DNA of 32,147 bases from Chloroflexi bacterium RBG_16_56_11. GTDB taxonomy: Bacteria; Chloroflexota; Dehalococcoidia; Dehalococcoidales; RBG-16-60-22. The notes under the pieces were generated by a model. The model had not been told where the DNA came from. It did not search any database and was given only the letters and a program-made list of their open reading frames with translations. Below are positions 29,228 to 32,147 of this stretch, in pieces. Numbering within the stretch: position 1 is the stretch's first letter; each line of letters starts with the position of its first letter. Location: NCBI GenBank assembly GCA_001796865.1, contig MGNQ01000036.1, positions 1 to 32,147 on the forward strand, read 5' to 3'. A program made the position numbers and the translations under genes.

Positions 29228-32147
29228 ATGGGTAAAACTAGCGACACCATGCAAGTCGAACTGCGGCATATTTTCGGAGACCGGGTGTCTTTCCGCAAGC
29301 TGGAACGCAAGCTCTACGGCCATGATATCGCCGCCGTTCCCCCCTTGATAAAACCGTTCCTCGGGAACGCGCTGCCGGACGCTGTGGTGCAACCCCGGTC
29401 GGAAGATGAGGTCGTCGAACTGGTTCATTGGGCTGTGAAAAACCGGGTCAAGCTCACGCCCCGGGGCAAAGGTTCATCCGGCTACGGCGGTGTGATACCC
29501 GTCCAGGGAGGGATTATCGTCGATTTCCACCGTATGCATGCAGTAAAAAAGATTGATACGGAGAAACAGACAGTTTCCGTGGAGGCCGGCGTCGTCTGGG
29601 AGAAACTGGACGCAGAGCTAATGAAGCACGGATTGACACTACGTCTGTACCCTTCCAGTTATCCTTCAGCCACGGTCGGGGGCTGGCTGGCCCAGGGGGG
29701 TGCCGGTATCGGCTCCTATGAAGCCGGGTGGTTCCGCGATAATGTCATCAGCGCCCGGGCGGTCATGCCCGACGGCGAAATCAGGGAGTTCAGCGGCGAT
29801 GACCTCGACCTGCTGTCTTCCGCCGAGGGCATTACCGGGCTTATCAGCGAAGTGACACTTCGCGTCCAGCCCCTGGAAGAAATCGATGTTGTAGCTCTCG
29901 GTTGTCCGGGCGCGCATGACCTCCAGCTTCTGATACAGGCCGTTATCGATAAAAAGCTCCCCATATGGTCGATGCTGTTTATCAATCCCCGCATGGCCGA
30001 GCTCAAGAACCAGACCCCGCTGCGGGAGCACCACGAACAACCTGTCGAGGAAAGGGTTCTTTTACCCTCGGCTTATATCATGACCCTGGCTTTTAGGAAG
30101 AAACATCGCGATGCTGTTGCCAGCGGCCTGGCCGAAGTCTTGAAGTCCTGCACGGCGGAGATGTTGAGCGACCGCATCGCCGAGCACGAGTGGCAAAACC
30201 GCTTCAAAATCATGCTGGTCAAGCGCCTCGGTCCCAGCCTGGTGCCGGCGGAAGTTGTCGTACCTCTCTCTGCTTTGGGCGATGTTCTCGTGGAGATACA
30301 GAACAAGGTCGGACAACCGGTGGTCAAAGAGGGCGTGGTCGTGAGAAAGGGCCGTAACGGTCAGCCCGAGGTAGTGATACTCGGCTTTATCCCCAGTGAC
30401 CAGCGCCGTTTCAGCTACAACTTCGTGTTCGGGCTGTCCCTGACGATCGTGAAGGTTGCCGAAAAACACGGAGGGCGCCCTTATGCTTCCGGCCTTTATT
30501 TCACCGGTAAAGCTGTCAATGTGATGGGGAAGGAAAATTTTAAGCGTATTAGCGAGTTTAAGAAAAAGATTGACAGCGGTGGCATACTGAATCCCGGCAA
30601 AGTCATTGCCGGTGGGGCGGCCGGTAAACTCATCAACCTCGCGCAGTTCATGGAACCCCTCATTCGTCCTTTTGGCAACCGGGTGATGACCCGTATCGGA
30701 GAGAGACCAACCCGCTCGGTACGCGGAATTCCGGCTGACGTCGCCTGGTATGCTTACGGCTGTTCTCAGTGCGGTTACTGCATTGATGAATGCGACCAGT
30801 TCTACGGTCGCGGCTGGGAGAGCCAGAGCCCGCGCGGCAAATGGTACTGGCTGCGGGAGTACATGGAAGGACGCGAGGAGTGGGACCAGTTCATGGTGGA
30901 CACCATGCTGGTCTGCACCACCTGCGAGCTCTGTAACCTGCGCTGCTCGGCGTCGTTACCCATCGAACCGTCCTGGATGAAGCTCCGCGGGGAGCTAATC
31001 GGTGAAGAAAAGAGGATGACCTTCCCGCCCTTCGAGATGATGGCCGCCTCGCTCACCAAGGAGGGCAACATCTGGGCGGGCTACCGGCAGCGCCGCACCG
31101 ATTGGTTTCCAAAGGAATTATGGGATAAACACGGCCCGGCTCACAAAGCTAAGGTAGCCTATTTTGCGGGATGCACGGCGAGCTATGTAGAGACGGATAT
31201 TGCTACGGCCGCGGTCCGCCTCCTCGATGCCGCCGGCGTTGACTTTACCTTTGCTGGCGAGGCCGAGAACTGCTGCGGCACCCCCATGATGGTGGCCGGC
31301 AAGTGGGACATCTTTTACGAGACGATGAAGAAAAACATCAGGGCTATCGAGGACGTGGGTGCTGACACGGTGGTGACTTCCTGCCCCGCCTGCGACATGA
31401 TGTGGCGTCAGGTCTACCCGCGCTGGGCAAAGAAGCTCGGCATCAACCTTAATATCACCACAAAGCACTACAGCGAGGTTATCGCCGACCAGATAAAGAG
31501 CGGAGGTTTCCGGTTCCCGGATACGGGTATAAAGACCCGGGTCACCTTCCACGATTCCTGCCATATCGGCCGGGCCTCCGGTGTTTACGACGCCCCGCGG
31601 CAGGTCATCAAGGCCATCCCCGGCGTGGAGCTCGTCGAAATGGAACATAACCGCGAGCGGGCGCACTGCTGCGGCAGCGTGCTGACGCTCATCAAGGAAC
31701 CGCCAGTAGCGGCGGACATCGGCAAAGAGCGCATCGATGAAGCAGTCTCTACCGGCGCCGAGAAGATACTGGCGATGTGTCCCTGCTGTCAGTTCCAGCT
31801 CCGGGTAACGGCCGAAAAGAAGGGAATTCCCGTCGAAACAGTCGACATGGCGCGATTTGCCGCCTCGACACTGGGGTATAATTTCCCCGACCCCAATCCG
31901 GAGGTGCAGCGGCAGTGGGCCGTCTTCGAGGCGATGATTGCCCTGATGACCCCGGAGGGCTTTGCCGCCCTGATGGGCACGATGTGGCCGGAGCTCATCG
32001 ACGCCATGCCGCTGGGCATGGGTAAAATGATGCGCGTTATGGGTAAAGTCCCCGGGGCGCTTAATCTCATGAAACCGATGTTCCCGGTGCTCTTCCCCAG
32101 GCTCCTGCCCATGATGATGCCTAAACTCATGCCAGTGATGCTGGCGC
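29228..32147 (+). CDS. FAD-linked oxidase / 4Fe-4S / CCG-domain fusion (partial)
   Basis: The frame is open from the ATG at 29228 (AAGGAG site upstream) to the window end: at least 973 residues, 3' end missing. Order of domains: a GlcD-like FAD-binding domain (P-R-G-K-G-S-S-G-Y-G-G at 78-88, then T-V-G-G-W-L-A-Q-G-G-A-G) with its C-terminal cap; two 4Fe-4S motifs (C512, C515, C518, C522 and C563, C566, C569, C573); two CCG domains as in GlpC/HdrD (C649, C682-C683, C719, C722; C778, C814-C815, C851, C853-C854). A C-terminal tail rich in Met and Pro follows. It should oxidise a hydroxy acid and pass electrons through FeS centres to a membrane or HDR-type acceptor. The fusion combines glcD- and glcF-like parts. 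Confidence 0.93.
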   Translation, partial: MGKTSDTMQVELRHIFGDRVSFRKLERKLYGHDIAAVPPLIKPFLGNALPDAVVQPRSEDEVVELVHWAVKNRVKLTPRGKGSSGYGGVIPVQGGIIVDFHRMHAVKKIDTEKQTVSVEAGVVWEKLDAELMKHGLTLRLYPSSYPSATVGGWLAQGGAGIGSYEAGWFRDNVISARAVMPDGEIREFSGDDLDLLSSAEGITGLISEVTLRVQPLEEIDVVALGCPGAHDLQLLIQAVIDKKLPIWSMLFINPRMAELKNQTPLREHHEQPVEERVLLPSAYIMTLAFRKKHRDAVASGLAEVLKSCTAEMLSDRIAEHEWQNRFKIMLVKRLGPSLVPAEVVVPLSALGDVLVEIQNKVGQPVVKEGVVVRKGRNGQPEVVILGFIPSDQRRFSYNFVFGLSLTIVKVAEKHGGRPYASGLYFTGKAVNVMGKENFKRISEFKKKIDSGGILNPGKVIAGGAAGKLINLAQFMEPLIRPFGNRVMTRIGERPTRSVRGIPADVAWYAYGCSQCGYCIDECDQFYGRGWESQSPRGKWYWLREYMEGREEWDQFMVDTMLVCTTCELCNLRCSASLPIEPSWMKLRGELIGEEKRMTFPPFEMMAASLTKEGNIWAGYRQRRTDWFPKELWDKHGPAHKAKVAYFAGCTASYVETDIATAAVRLLDAAGVDFTFAGEAENCCGTPMMVAGKWDIFYETMKKNIRAIEDVGADTVVTSCPACDMMWRQVYPRWAKKLGINLNITTKHYSEVIADQIKSGGFRFPDTGIKTRVTFHDSCHIGRASGVYDAPRQVIKAIPGVELVEMEHNRERAHCCGSVLTLIKEPPVAADIGKERIDEAVSTGAEKILAMCPCCQFQLRVTAEKKGIPVETVDMARFAASTLGYNFPDPNPEVQRQWAVFEAMIALMTPEGFAALMGTMWPELIDAMPLGMGKMMRVMGKVPGALNLMKPMFPVLFPRLLPMMMPKLMPVMLA

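Overview
The window looks like a chromosomal segment of an anaerobic bacterium, most likely a Chloroflexota of the Dehalococcoidia type. This is inferred, not proven. The grounds are a RemA (DUF370)-guanylate kinase pair, a ClpC without ctsR/mcsAB neighbours, an archaeal-type class V fructose-1,6-bisphosphate aldolase/phosphatase, a lone 5S rRNA gene, frequent TTG/GTG starts, and a catabolic cluster of SDRs, hydantoinase-like proteins and a large GlcD/HdrD-like flavin-FeS protein.

Bases 1-9200 are mostly GC-rich housekeeping genes: radA, gmk-remA (minus strand), 5S rRNA, clpC, a stand-alone biotin carrier protein, a CobO-type corrinoid adenosyltransferase behind a hairpin-rich leader, the bifunctional FBP enzyme, and XTP/dITP pyrophosphatase. 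An AT-rich DUF6174-like gene sits at the left edge. Bases 9200-11900 are an accessory pocket: an AraC/GyrI regulator broken by a single-base frameshift, a mazEF module with a near-consensus promoter, debris of two genes that met tail to tail, and a TIR protein with an N-terminal CHORD-like zinc module (a defence candidate). Bases 12050-14850 return to housekeeping genes: moaA, moaC and dnaN.

Bases 14850-28180 are a catabolic accessory region. It opens with a decayed Gfo/Idh/MocA gene. Small proteins follow: three paralogous cupins and three dimeric alpha/beta-barrel (EthD-like) proteins on both strands. An IclR regulator sits beside a perfect 19-bp palindrome and heads one plus-strand operon (iclR-cupin-SDR-EthD-SDR-SDR) that ends at a terminator. 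A second operon with its own promoter encodes HyuA-HyuB-zinc alcohol dehydrogenase-HpcH/HpaI aldolase. The likely logic is oxidation of an alcohol or ring substrate by SDR/MDR enzymes, an ATP-dependent hydantoinase/carboxylase-like step, and a retro-aldol cleavage. The substrate cannot be read from the sequence. The C-terminal remnant of an oligopeptide-type ABC permease suggests that the cluster once had its own importer.

Bases 28190-32147 hold a duplicated-domain protein with a C-x30-C-x3-C motif in each half. They also hold an ArsR-type regulator in an operon with a very large FAD-oxidase/ferredoxin/CCG-domain fusion, which runs off the right edge and has a methionine- and proline-rich tail. 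I saw no tRNA, CRISPR array, insertion sequence or origin.
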